The notes under the pieces were generated by a model. The model did no database searches. It saw only the letters and a list, made by a program, of their open reading frames with translations, and was not told the DNA's origin. Positions 14,779-22,398 of a stretch of 64,000 nt of DNA are shown here, one piece after another (position 1 is the stretch's first letter; each line of letters opens with the position of its first letter). The DNA is from Frigoribacterium sp. PvP032 (GTDB taxonomy: Bacteria > Actinomycetota > Actinomycetes > Actinomycetales > Microbacteriaceae), in NCBI RefSeq assembly GCF_017833035.1, contig NZ_JAFIBM010000001.1, forward strand, positions 2,108,001-2,172,000, given 5' to 3'. The translations under genes and the position numbers were made by a program.

Positions 14779-16318
14779 GAGAGGTCTCCTGGGTGGTGGG
14801 GGCGAGAGTGGTGGGAACGAGAGTGGTCGAGGGGGCAGGTGCAGTGGTGCTGGGGGCCAGGTCGGCAGTTCGTGCCCGGAGCATCCCGACCACGACGAGC
14901 ACGGCGGCGACGACGGCGAGGCCGAGCCCGGCGACGGTGAGGGCGTCCTCGAAGGCCGCGAGCCGCGGGGCCGTCCACGGGGTGGTCGTGATGCTCCCGT
15001 TGACGAACGCCGCGACGATCGTGCCCGCGGCGGCGACCGCGGCTCCTCCCGCGAGCTCGCTGGAGGTGTCGACTAGGGCAGCGCCGACCGAGGTGCGGTC
15101 GGCGGGGAGGCCCGTGAGCACGGAGGCTCCGGCCACGACGCCGACGACGCGCATGCCGGCGGCGACGAGCACGAGAGCCACGAGCACCCAGCCGTACCCG
15201 TGACGGCTCAGGGCGCCGAAGACGGCGAGGCCGGACACGACCGAGGCCGCGCTGATCCACGCCGCCCGGCCGAGGCCCACCCGCTGCACGAACGGCCCCA
15301 CGAGACGACCTCCGGCCAGGAGCACGACGACCTGCGGCAGCGTGCCCACGGCGGCGAGGGCCGGCGGCCAGCCCCAGGCGAACTGCAGCTGCAGCGTCAC
15401 GAGGTACGACAGCCCGGCTACGGCGAGGCCCGACGCTGCCTTGAACGCGAGGCCGCTCGACACCAGGGGGCGGGCGAGCAGGTGCACGTCGACCACCGGG
15501 TGCCGCGCCGTCCGCAGGCGCACGACGAACCCGGCCCCGCACGCGACGGTCAGCACGACGGCGGCCCACCCCCACGAGGAGGCGGTGGCCGGCCCGACGA
15601 GGACGGTCGGCGTCACGAGCAGCCCCGCCACGGTCGCGGTGCCGAGCAGTGCCCCGCCCACGTCGACGGGGTCGCTCCGCAGCCCGGCTGCGTCATCTCG
15701 AGCGACGCCGCACCGGATACCGACGAACGCGAGCACGGCGATCGGCACGTCGGCCAGCAGCAGCACCTGCCACGGAGCGGCGGCGAGCACGAACCCGCCG
15801 ACGGTCGGGCCGACGGCGAGGCCGACGAGGCCCGCGGTCGAGATCACCGTGAGGGCCCGGACACGGAGGCCCTCGTCGTCGAACAGCCGGAACGCCAACG
15901 CCATCGACCCTGGGGTGGTCATCGCTGCGGCGACGCCCGTCAGCACCCGGACGGCGATGAGCTGCTCCGTGGTCGTGACCGCCACGGTGGCGAGGCTCGC
16001 CACGGCCAGCAGCGCGAGGCCCGCGAGCATGACGCGGCGGCGCCCCACGCGGTCGGCGACGGCGCCGAAGAGCAGCATGAGCCCGCCGAACGCGACCGCG
16101 TAGGCGCCCGACACCCACTGCAGGCCGGTCGTCGAGGAGCCCAGCTCGCGACCGATCGTCGGCAGGGCGACGTTGAGGACAGAAGTGTCGAGCATCTCGA
16201 ACAGGAACACCGCGGACAACCCGGCCAGGGCGATCCACGCATCGGACAGCCGCGGAGGCGCGTCGCCAGCACGCAGCCGACGGCGGGAGAGAGAGGTACT
16301 GGGGGACACGAGATGCAC
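14771..16318 (-). CDS. MFS multidrug efflux transporter, DHA2 (14-helix) type
   Basis: 515 residues with about 14 membrane segments. Typical motifs: LDTSVLNVALPTIGREL in helix 1 (motif D1), GAVADRVGRRRVM (motif A) between helices 2 and 3, and LAVGPTVGGFVL (motif C) in helix 5, which marks drug/proton antiporters of the EmrB/QacA group. It should export hydrophobic compounds using the proton gradient. It is the first gene of a two-gene operon with the hydrolase. No regulator gene is adjacent; an inverted repeat lies 110 bases upstream. Confidence 0.87.
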   Translation of the reverse strand: MHLVSPSTSLSRRRLRAGDAPPRLSDAWIALAGLSAVFLFEMLDTSVLNVALPTIGRELGSSTTGLQWVSGAYAVAFGGLMLLFGAVADRVGRRRVMLAGLALLAVASLATVAVTTTEQLIAVRVLTGVAAAMTTPGSMALAFRLFDDEGLRVRALTVISTAGLVGLAVGPTVGGFVLAAAPWQVLLLADVPIAVLAFVGIRCGVARDDAAGLRSDPVDVGGALLGTATVAGLLVTPTVLVGPATASSWGWAAVVLTVACGAGFVVRLRTARHPVVDVHLLARPLVSSGLAFKAASGLAVAGLSYLVTLQLQFAWGWPPALAAVGTLPQVVVLLAGGRLVGPFVQRVGLGRAAWISAASVVSGLAVFGALSRHGYGWVLVALVLVAAGMRVVGVVAGASVLTGLPADRTSVGAALVDTSSELAGGAAVAAAGTIVAAFVNGSITTTPWTAPRLAAFEDALTVAGLGLAVVAAVLVVVGMLRARTADLAPSTTAPAPSTTLVPTTLAPTTQETSRA

Positions 16319-16425
16319 TCCTTCTGGGAAGAAGTGGCGACTCGTTCGATGCCGCGTGCGGGTGCGTCGCAGAGCGCGACGCCTTTTACCTCAGTGACGT
16401 GCACGATACACGGGCAGCTGCCAAA

Positions 16426-16446
16426 GGAGAACTCCAGCAGTTCTCC
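16426..16446. promoter_or_regulatory. Perfect inverted repeat upstream of the MFS operon
   Basis: GGAGAACT and AGTTCTCC separated by CCAGC. It lies between the MFS start and the VOC stop, both minus strand, so it could be an operator for the pump or a terminator for the VOC gene. Confidence 0.45.
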
Positions 16447-16457
16447 CGCTCACGCAG

Positions 16458-16485
16458 GTGCCCGACAAGGGATCAGCGGCCGGGC
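16458..16485 (+). repeat. Dispersed intergenic hairpin motif, copy 14 (last seen)
   Basis: GTGCCCGACAAGGGATCAGC followed by GGCCGGGC. The stem is weakened (CGA/ATC region changed). It is the rightmost copy found in the window. Confidence 0.6.
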
Positions 16486-16553
16486 CTACCGAGCCGGCGC
16501 GTCCTCAGGCGTGAACACCACAGTGCGATGGTGATCAGGCTGATCTCTCGGCT

Positions 16554-16988
16554 TCACTTCGTCAGTGACTGGGCGAGCATCACGAGGATGCCGCTCGGTC
16601 CTCGGAGGTACGTGAGCTCGTAGACGCCCTCGTAGTCAGCGACACCTCGGAGCGGGTAGCAACCGTGGCGTGCCGCGATCTTGAGCGCCTCCTCGATGTC
16701 GTCGACGGAGAAGGCGACGCGGTGCATGCCGATCTCGTTCGGCAGGGTGGGTGCCGTCTCGACGGCGTCGGGGTGGAGGTACTCGAAGAGCTCGAGGTGC
16801 CCTTGGCCGCCGGGCGTCGCGAGGAGCGCGATCTTCGCGTGGTTGCCGTCGAGACCCACGGCGGTGTCGGCCCAGTCGCCGCTGATCGTGTCGCGGCCGA
16901 CGAGCTCGAGGCCGAGATCGGTGAAGAACGAGATCGCGGCGTCGATGTCGCGGACGGTGATGCCGACGTTCTCCATCGTGATGGCCAT
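16554..16988 (-). CDS. VOC-superfamily protein (glyoxalase/dioxygenase-like)
   Basis: 144 residues from the ATG at 16988. Two paired beta-alpha-beta-beta-beta units: MENVGITVRDIDAAISFFTDLGLELVGRD and IGMHRVAFSVDDIEEALKIAARHG. Metal ligands may be His/Glu in these units (HLELFEY, MHRVAF). The family covers glyoxalase I, ring-cleaving dioxygenases and drug-binding proteins, so the substrate is undecided. A longer frame from 17063 would add an N-terminal (Ile-Gly) repeat encoded by a hexanucleotide repeat, which is unlikely to be translated. It follows the hydrolase gene on the same strand. Confidence 0.75.
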   Translation of the reverse strand: MAITMENVGITVRDIDAAISFFTDLGLELVGRDTISGDWADTAVGLDGNHAKIALLATPGGQGHLELFEYLHPDAVETAPTLPNEIGMHRVAFSVDDIEEALKIAARHGCYPLRGVADYEGVYELTYLRGPSGILVMLAQSLTK

Positions 16989-17004
16989 GGCTGGCAGGGT
17001 AACC

Positions 17005-17040
17005 CCGATGCCGATACCGATACCGATACCGATACCGATG
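17005..17040. repeat. Hexanucleotide tandem repeat (CCGATA/G)x6
   Basis: Six head-to-tail CCGAT(A/G) units between the hydrolase stop (17045) and the VOC start (16988). It lies in the leader of the VOC gene. Confidence 0.85.
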
Positions 17041-17044
17041 GATC

Positions 17045-17935
17045 TCAACCGTCGTGGCTCCACTCAGCGATCATGGAGATCGTCGTGGCGAATTCGTCGA
17101 GGGCGGGCCTGTTCAGGAATGCGTGCCGCGTGCCAGGGAGGACGTGATGCTCCAGGTCGGTTCCCGCGGCGGCGAGCTCAGCGGCGAAGAGGTCGCCGGA
17201 CGCGCGCATGTTGTCGTGCTCGGCATTGACGACGAGAGTCCGTGGAAAGCCAGCGAGTTCATGGCCACCGGGGAAAGCGAGGCGGTCGCTCAGCGAACCT
17301 CTCGACCCGGCGTAGTTGCGGTTCATCACGTCCAACGCCCACGGAGCATGACTGATCCGGCGGTGCCGACGAGATCGCTGACGAGGGTCTCGCGCTCGGG
17401 GATGCTCGGAGTGGAAGAAGCCGTAGACGAAGACGGCGCCTGCCGGGCGGAGGCCCTCATCTGCGGCACGAAGGGTCGCAGCGGCGGCGAGGCACGCACC
17501 CGCACTCGCCCCGCCGAGGATCACCCCTTCTGGTGATCGAGCACTCACTTCGCGGTACGCCGTGAGGACATCGTCCAGTGGCAGAGGGAATCGCCCTCGC
17601 GCGCGTCCTGTCCGTGATCTGACCCAGCCCAAGCCCGGCGGAGGCGCCAAGCGGTAACCCACGGTGGCCACAGCCACTCCCTGCCGTGCGAGCGCGCCTG
17701 CAACGTCATGTGCTTCCGGCTGGTGGAGGCTGCCTCGGATGAAGCCACCCCCATGCAGCCAGAGCAGCGTCGGGCCTGGGACCGGTCCTACGTCAGCTGC
17801 TGGTTCGTAGTAGCGAACGGGGACTGTGTCCTCGGAGTCGGCGGCGATTTCCGACGCGGCGCGAGCGGGATCAGACGGCGGCATGGTGTCCGATCTCGCG
17901 TCGACCTGTTTGTCCTCTGAACTCGTAGTGCTCAT
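17045..17935 (-). CDS. Alpha/beta hydrolase (lipase/esterase-like)
   Basis: 296 residues. HGGGFIRG (about 62-69) is the oxyanion motif, GGASAGA the nucleophile elbow with serine near 147, DNMRASGD contributes the acid region, and GTRHAFLN the catalytic histidine near 273. A basic insertion (RSRTGRARGR, RDPRQRSRRHRR) between the core strands is unusual and makes the chain less regular than its relatives. It is probably cytosolic, with no signal peptide. It is followed 56 bases later by the VOC gene on the same strand. Confidence 0.8.
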   Translation of the reverse strand: MSTTSSEDKQVDARSDTMPPSDPARAASEIAADSEDTVPVRYYEPAADVGPVPGPTLLWLHGGGFIRGSLHQPEAHDVAGALARQGVAVATVGYRLAPPPGLGWVRSRTGRARGRFPLPLDDVLTAYREVSARSPEGVILGGASAGACLAAAATLRAADEGLRPAGAVFVYGFFHSEHPRARDPRQRSRRHRRISHAPWALDVMNRNYAGSRGSLSDRLAFPGGHELAGFPRTLVVNAEHDNMRASGDLFAAELAAAGTDLEHHVLPGTRHAFLNRPALDEFATTISMIAEWSHDG

Positions 17936-18208
17936 GCCAGATCGCAGGTTCAGCCTGCGCGCTCACTTTCTCGGCTCCCGAAGGCGGTAGAGGGCGGGAG
18001 CAGCGCCTTCGGGCAGGATCTGGGGATCGGCAGGAAGGGGCTCATAGCTGGGCCAGAACGACACAGCCACAAGATAGCCCAGCAAGTGGACAGGGACTCG
18101 CGTGTCCCACGAACGATCTCCCGCCGCTGGCCTGGAGCCGTGGGCGGCGCCGGCGGCCTTCCGGAGAGCCGCGGCTGCACCGAGCAGAGCACCTGCGGCG
18201 GCAGACGA
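17936..18208 (-). other. Intergenic stretch with a possible gene remnant
   Basis: A minus-strand frame ending at 17963 reads VPVHLLGYLVAVSFWPSYEP then LPADPQILPEGAAPALYRLR, which looks protein-like (one membrane segment and a proline-rich tail). The frame has no acceptable start before it enters the NDH-2 terminator, so if real it is a 3' remnant. Nothing else is seen. Confidence 0.3.
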
Positions 18209-18244
18209 AGGAGGCGCGCCCCGGTCACCCGGGACGCGCCTCCT
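18209..18244 (-). terminator. Strong hairpin after NDH-2
   Basis: Arms of about 16 bases (AGGAGGCGCGCCCCGG and its near complement, one mismatch) around TCA, 18 bases after the stop. Confidence 0.75.
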
Positions 18245-18261
18245 GCGATCAGACGGTCGCG

Positions 18262-19656
18262 CTACTTCTTGGCGGCGCCGGCCTTCGTCGCGGGCTTCGC
18301 CGCGCTCTTCGACTCGGTCGCGGGGTCCGACTTCGGCTCGACGACCTGGGTCACCTTGAGGAACCCGGCACGCGGGTCCTTCAGGCCGACGAGGGGCGTC
18401 TGGTCGCGCCCGCCGAAGAAGTTCGTGATCCAGCCGGTGAGGATGCGCCACTTGCGGTTCAGCGTGGGCATCGCGTACAGGTGGTACCCGCGGTGCGCGA
18501 GCCAGGCCGGCACGTTCGTGACGGACACGCCCTTGAGCACGCCCGCGCCCTTGCCGATGCCGTAGCTCGCGACGGTGCCGAGCGACTCGTGGCGGTACTC
18601 GGAAGCCGGGGCGCCCGAGAGCGCCGCGATCACGTTGTCCGCGACGGTGACCGCCTGGCGCACGGCGTTCTGCGCGTTCGGCGGGTAGTAGGCGGGCTGC
18701 TTCTCGGCGAGCAGGTTCGGCACCTGCGCGACGTCGCCGAGCGCCCAGACTCCGTCGAGCTTCTCGCCCTGCTCGGTCTCGACCTGCAGGGTGGCGCTGA
18801 CGTTGACGTGGCCCTTCGGGCCGAGCGGCAGGCCGAGGTCGGCGACCACGGGGTTGGGCTTGACGCCCGCCGTCCAGACGATGGTGCCGGCGGGGACGGT
18901 CTCGCCGTCGCTGAGGACGACGTTCCCGTCGACGCACGAGGGCATCGTGGTGCCGAGACGCACGTCGATGCCGCGGCCACGGAGGTGGCCGAGGGTCCAC
19001 TTCGAGAGCTCGGGGCCGACCTCGGGCGCGACACGGTCGAGCGCCTCGACGAGGACGAACCGCAGCTCGTCCCGCGACAGGGTCGGGAACTGGTCGACGG
19101 CCGCCTTGGCGGCGTCGTCCAGCTCGGCCATCGCCTCGACGCCGGTGTAGCCGCCGCCGACGAAGACGACGGTGAGCAGCTTGCGACGCGTGGCGGCGTC
19201 GGTGACCGACGCGGCTTCCGAGATGTTGCCGAGGATGCGGTCGCGGACGTACTGCGCCTCCTCCACGCTCTTGAAGCCGACGCCGTTCTCGGCAAGGCCC
19301 GGCGTCGGGAACGTACGCGTGACGGCGCCCAGGGCGACGACGAGCTGGTCGTAGGCCAGCACCTGGTCACGACCGTCGGCCGTGGTGACGGTGACCTTCT
19401 TCGCTGCCGAGTCGAGGCCCGTGACCCCGGCCTCGATCACGGACGTCTTGCGGAGCGCCTTCCGCAGCTGCACGGTGACGTCGCGCGGGGCGATGTGCCC
19501 GCCCGCGACCTCCGGCAGGAACGGCTGGTACGTGTAATACGGCGACTGGTCGACCAGCGTGATGCTGGCGCTCTGCGGCGGACGACGCTTCTGGAGCTCG
19601 AGTGCGGCGGTGAGCCCGGCGGAACCCCCGCCGAGGATGATGATTCGCTGTGTCAT
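18262..19656 (-). CDS. ndh: Type II NADH:menaquinone dehydrogenase (NDH-2)
   Basis: 464 residues from the ATG at 19656, preceded by GGGAGGAA. The FAD-binding Rossmann motif is ILGGGSAGLTAALEL at the N-terminus, the NADH-binding motif VVFVGGGYTGVEAMAEL lies near 165, and WALGDVAQVPN is the second FAD contact. The C-terminal amphipathic region (GWITNFFGGRD) anchors it to the membrane, and a lysine/alanine-rich tail follows (SKSAAKPATKAGAAKK). It passes electrons from NADH to menaquinone without pumping protons and feeds the cytochrome bcc-aa3 branch encoded at 55-64 kb. Confidence 0.9.
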   Translation of the reverse strand: MTQRIIILGGGSAGLTAALELQKRRPPQSASITLVDQSPYYTYQPFLPEVAGGHIAPRDVTVQLRKALRKTSVIEAGVTGLDSAAKKVTVTTADGRDQVLAYDQLVVALGAVTRTFPTPGLAENGVGFKSVEEAQYVRDRILGNISEAASVTDAATRRKLLTVVFVGGGYTGVEAMAELDDAAKAAVDQFPTLSRDELRFVLVEALDRVAPEVGPELSKWTLGHLRGRGIDVRLGTTMPSCVDGNVVLSDGETVPAGTIVWTAGVKPNPVVADLGLPLGPKGHVNVSATLQVETEQGEKLDGVWALGDVAQVPNLLAEKQPAYYPPNAQNAVRQAVTVADNVIAALSGAPASEYRHESLGTVASYGIGKGAGVLKGVSVTNVPAWLAHRGYHLYAMPTLNRKWRILTGWITNFFGGRDQTPLVGLKDPRAGFLKVTQVVEPKSDPATESKSAAKPATKAGAAKK

Positions 19657-19744
19657 GGATGTGTTCCTCCCTGCGACGACCGTACTCTGCGGGCAGCACG
19701 CGGGGCGAGCCGCCGGGCCGGGCGCGGCGATGCCCGGACGCACG

Positions 19745-19779
19745 ACGACGCCCCGGCCTCAGGAGGCGCGGGGCGTCGT
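19745..19779 (-). terminator. Hairpin after the acidic repeat protein
   Basis: Arms ACGACGCCCCG and CGGGGCGTCGT with an inner GCCTC/GAGGC pairing, downstream of the stop at 19804. Confidence 0.7.
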
Positions 19780-19803
19780 GCGGGGGAGCGAGCGTCGACC
19801 CCG

Positions 19804-20055
19804 TCAGCGGTCGGAGGGGACGTCCGAGTCGGTGTACGAGCCGTCGGCCTCGCCGTCGTGGGGGCCGGCCGTCGTGCCGCCGTCCTCCGGGATGTCGCTG
19901 TCGACGTACGAGCCGTCCGACTCGCTCGACGTCGTGCTGTCGTGCGAGACGTGCGTGTCGCCGTCGACGTGGCCCTCGTGGTGCTCGTGGTGCTCGGTGC
20001 TGGTGTGCTCCGTGTGCTCGTGCTGCTCGTCGGTGCCGTGGTGCTCGGTGCCCAT
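19804..20055 (-). CDS. Small acidic, histidine-rich repeat protein
   Basis: 83 residues from the ATG at 20055 (ACGGAGGCACC upstream). Residues about 5-38 are rich in His, Glu and Thr (HHGTDEQHEHTEH and on). The second half holds two copies of a short repeat, DGSYVDSDIPED and DGSYTDSDVPSD, separated by a Gly-rich spacer. The chain has no hydrophobic core and is probably disordered. Histidine and acid content suggest metal binding, and the SDxP repeats could be a docking or phosphorylation motif, both inference. No family name is known to me. Confidence 0.65.
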   Translation of the reverse strand: MGTEHHGTDEQHEHTEHTSTEHHEHHEGHVDGDTHVSHDSTTSSESDGSYVDSDIPEDGGTTAGPHDGEADGSYTDSDVPSDR

Positions 20056-20147
20056 GGGGTGCCTCCGTGTTCGTCGTGGTGGTCGGCGTCCTCGCCGCCC
20101 GTGCGGTTCACAGTAGACGGGCGGGGTGTGCGGTGGGTCAGAACCCG

Positions 20148-21125
20148 TCAGAACCCCTCGTTCTCCCGGGTGACGTACGGCGTCTCGAGGCGGTCGAGCT
20201 CGTCGTCGGTCAGCCAGAGGTCGGCGGAGGCGACGGCGTCGTCGAGGTGCTGCATCTTCGTCGCGCCGACGATGGGCGCCGACACGACCTCCTGCTGGCG
20301 CACCCACGCCAGGGCGATCTGCGCGCGCGACACTCCCCGTTCTTCGGCCACCTCGGCGACGGCCGCGGCGACGCGACGGTCGCCCTCCTCCTGCTGCTTG
20401 TAGAGGGTCTGCCCGAAGCGGTCGGTCTCGGTGCGCGCCGTCGTGGCGTCCCAGTCGCGGGTCAGCTTGCCGCGGGCCAGCGGCGACCACGGGATGACGC
20501 CGACGCCCTGGTCGAGGCAGAGCGGGTGCATCTCCCGCTCCTCCTCGCGCTGCACCAGGCTGTACTGGTCCTGCATCGAGACGAACCGGGTCCAGCCGCC
20601 GAGGTCGGCCGTGTGCTGCGCCTTCGCGAACTGCCAGGCCCACATGCTCGACGCGCCGATGTACCGCGCCTTGCCCGAGCGGACGACGTCGTGCAGCGCC
20701 TCCATCGTCTCCTCGATCGGCGTCTCGGGGTCCCAGCGGTGGATCTGGTACAGGTCGACGTGGTCGGTGCCGAGCCTGCGCAGGCTGTCGTCGATCGCGC
20801 TCATGATGTGGGCCCGCGAGAGCCCGGCTCCGTTCGGCCCGTCGTTCATCCGGCCGTTGACCTTCGTCGCGATCACGACCTCGTCGCGTCGCGCGTAGTC
20901 GGCGAGGGCCCGTCCGACGATCTCCTCGCTCGTGCCGTCGCTGTACACGTCGGCGGTGTCGAAGGTGGTGACGCCCTGCTCGAGCGCCCGACGGATGAAC
21001 GGTCGCGACGCCTCCTCGTCGAGGGTCCACTCGTGGGCGCCCCTGCCCGGCACGCCGAAGCTCATGCAGCCGAGGATGACGGTCGAGACCCGCAGGCCGC
21101 TCGTGCCGAGTCTGGTGTGCTCCAT
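20148..21125 (-). CDS. Aldo/keto reductase
   Basis: 325 residues, a complete TIM-barrel reductase. The catalytic tetrad is visible: Asp56 and Tyr61 in TFDTADVYSDG, Lys88 in IATKVN and His129 in LYQIHRWD. NADPH contacts are expected at PWSPLARGKL and IVGATKMQHLDDA. The insert NGRMNDGPNGAGLSR is typical of the group that includes YajO and Tas-like proteins. It reduces aldehydes or ketones in the cytosol; substrate unknown. It stands alone, with ATG at 21125. Confidence 0.88.
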   Translation of the reverse strand: MEHTRLGTSGLRVSTVILGCMSFGVPGRGAHEWTLDEEASRPFIRRALEQGVTTFDTADVYSDGTSEEIVGRALADYARRDEVVIATKVNGRMNDGPNGAGLSRAHIMSAIDDSLRRLGTDHVDLYQIHRWDPETPIEETMEALHDVVRSGKARYIGASSMWAWQFAKAQHTADLGGWTRFVSMQDQYSLVQREEEREMHPLCLDQGVGVIPWSPLARGKLTRDWDATTARTETDRFGQTLYKQQEEGDRRVAAAVAEVAEERGVSRAQIALAWVRQQEVVSAPIVGATKMQHLDDAVASADLWLTDDELDRLETPYVTRENEGF

Positions 21126-21184
21126 GGTGTTCGTCCTCTCGTCCGGCCCGCTCGCGTGCGGGCCCTCTCTCGTCGAGGGCGAGA

Positions 21185-22072
21185 CTATGCCCGGCCGCGC
21201 AGCACGCCGGCCAGGTGCGCGATCGCACGCCGCGCCTCCCTGGTCCAGGGCGCGCCGACGAAGACGTGGAACGCACCGCGGTAGACGCGCAGCTCGCCAG
21301 GTGCCCCGACCCGGGCGAGTCGCCGGGCCAGCTCCTTGGCGTCGGCGACGAACAGGTCACGGTCGCCCTGGTAGGTGAAGACGGGCGGGAGGCCGGCCAG
21401 GTCGCCGAACAGCGGGCTGACGAGCGGGTCGCGTCGGTCGCGGTCGCCGGCCCACCAGGCCCCGGCGGCGACGAGGCCGTCGCGTCCCAGCATGGGGTCG
21501 AGGTCGGCGAGCCACGGCACCTCGGGGTCGCTCAGGGTCGCGTCGAGCCAGGGCGAGACCAACAGCACCGAGGAGGCGGCGGGCCGGCCCGTGTCCCGGT
21601 GACGCATCGCCTGGGCCAAGGCGAGCGCGCCGCCGGCCGAGTCGCCGCCGAGGTGCACGACGTCGGCCCCCTCGGCGCGGAGACCGTCGTGCACGGAGTC
21701 GAGCAGCCGCACCGCGTCGTCGACGTCGTGCTCGGGCGCGAGCCCGTACAGCGGGACGGTGACCGTCACGCCGGAGGCGCGGACCAGCCGGGCGAGGAGG
21801 GCCCAGTGGGTGCGCAGCGCCGGGTACACGTACGCACCGCCGCACGTCCAGATCAGATGTGCCCCGGTCGAGCCCCGGCGCGGGGTGATCCTGACGACGC
21901 GCTGCCCCTCGACGGTCGTCTCCGTCACGACGGCGACGCGGTGAAGCTCCCGGGGGATCGGCGCCGCCTCCAGGCCGCGCTTCGCGATCTCACGCCGCAC
22001 GCTCTCCTCGCTGCGCGTCGTGCGGGGGAACAGGTACAGCAGCGAGCGTGTGGCGGCCATGAGGAGCGACAT
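21185..22072 (-). CDS. Alpha/beta hydrolase with a changed oxyanion motif
   Basis: 295 residues. The nucleophile elbow LGGDSAGGALAL is normal for the lipase/esterase family, with Asp in GDRDLFVADA and His in GAFHVFVG. The usual HGGG is replaced by TCGGAYVY, a change seen in steryl-acetyl-hydrolase-like branches. The N-terminal 20 residues (LLMAATRSLLYLFPRTTR) may associate with the membrane. Substrate unknown. It runs towards the aldo/keto reductase on the same strand, 59 bases apart. Confidence 0.8.
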   Translation of the reverse strand: MSLLMAATRSLLYLFPRTTRSEESVRREIAKRGLEAAPIPRELHRVAVVTETTVEGQRVVRITPRRGSTGAHLIWTCGGAYVYPALRTHWALLARLVRASGVTVTVPLYGLAPEHDVDDAVRLLDSVHDGLRAEGADVVHLGGDSAGGALALAQAMRHRDTGRPAASSVLLVSPWLDATLSDPEVPWLADLDPMLGRDGLVAAGAWWAGDRDRRDPLVSPLFGDLAGLPPVFTYQGDRDLFVADAKELARRLARVGAPGELRVYRGAFHVFVGAPWTREARRAIAHLAGVLRGRA

Positions 22073-22126
22073 GAGCCGACCCTACGGCTCCCGACGATCC
22101 CGACGAGGAGAGTCGCGCCGGGAAAG

Positions 22127-22158
22127 AAGAAAGGCCCCGCCGAAGCGGGGCCGTTCTT
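22127..22158 (-). terminator. Terminator of tRNA-Leu
   Basis: 14-base arms (AAGAAAGGCCCCGC and near complement) around CGAA, with a T-rich 3' side on the minus strand, about 58 bases after the tRNA end. Confidence 0.75.
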
Positions 22159-22215
22159 GTGACACTGTCTCAACCAATGTCGTGATCTCAAGAACTGGAA
22201 CAGTCTTGCGATCGG

Positions 22216-22300
22216 TGTCCGAGGGGGGACTTGAACCCCCACGCCCTATACGGGCACTAGCACCTCAAGCTAGCGCGTCTGCCATTTCCGCCACCCGGAC
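22216..22300 (-). tRNA. tRNA-Leu (anticodon GAG)
   Basis: Read on the minus strand, the acceptor stem GTCCGGG pairs with CTCGGAC (one G-T). The anticodon arm CTAGC-TTGAGGT-GCTAG places GAG at the anticodon, decoding CUC/CUU. A long variable arm (TGCCCGTATAGGGCG) marks a class II leucine tRNA, and the T arm GGGGG-TTCAAGT-CCCCC is intact. The 3' CCA is not encoded. I see no integrase or direct repeat beside it, so it does not look like an attachment site. Confidence 0.93.
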
Positions 22301-22398
22301 TGGATGGTGCCTGCCGAAGCCGACCACGAAACACTAGCACGGCGGCGGAGGCACTTCTGACCACGGGCAGGAGGCGGTCGCCGGGTACCGTGGACGGC

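Noticed and set aside
621-16485. Hairpin motif copies as CRISPR repeats
   Set aside because: Spacing is irregular (hundreds to thousands of bases), the intervals hold genes, and no cas gene is present.
14777-16534. Long + strand frames across the MFS gene
   Set aside because: They are antisense shadows rich in Arg, Gly and Ala; the minus strand encodes a clear 14-helix transporter.
22216-22300. tRNA-Leu as an integration site for the accessory region
   Set aside because: It is about 4-5 kb from the last motif copy, with housekeeping genes between, and no direct repeat of its 3' end or integrase is visible.
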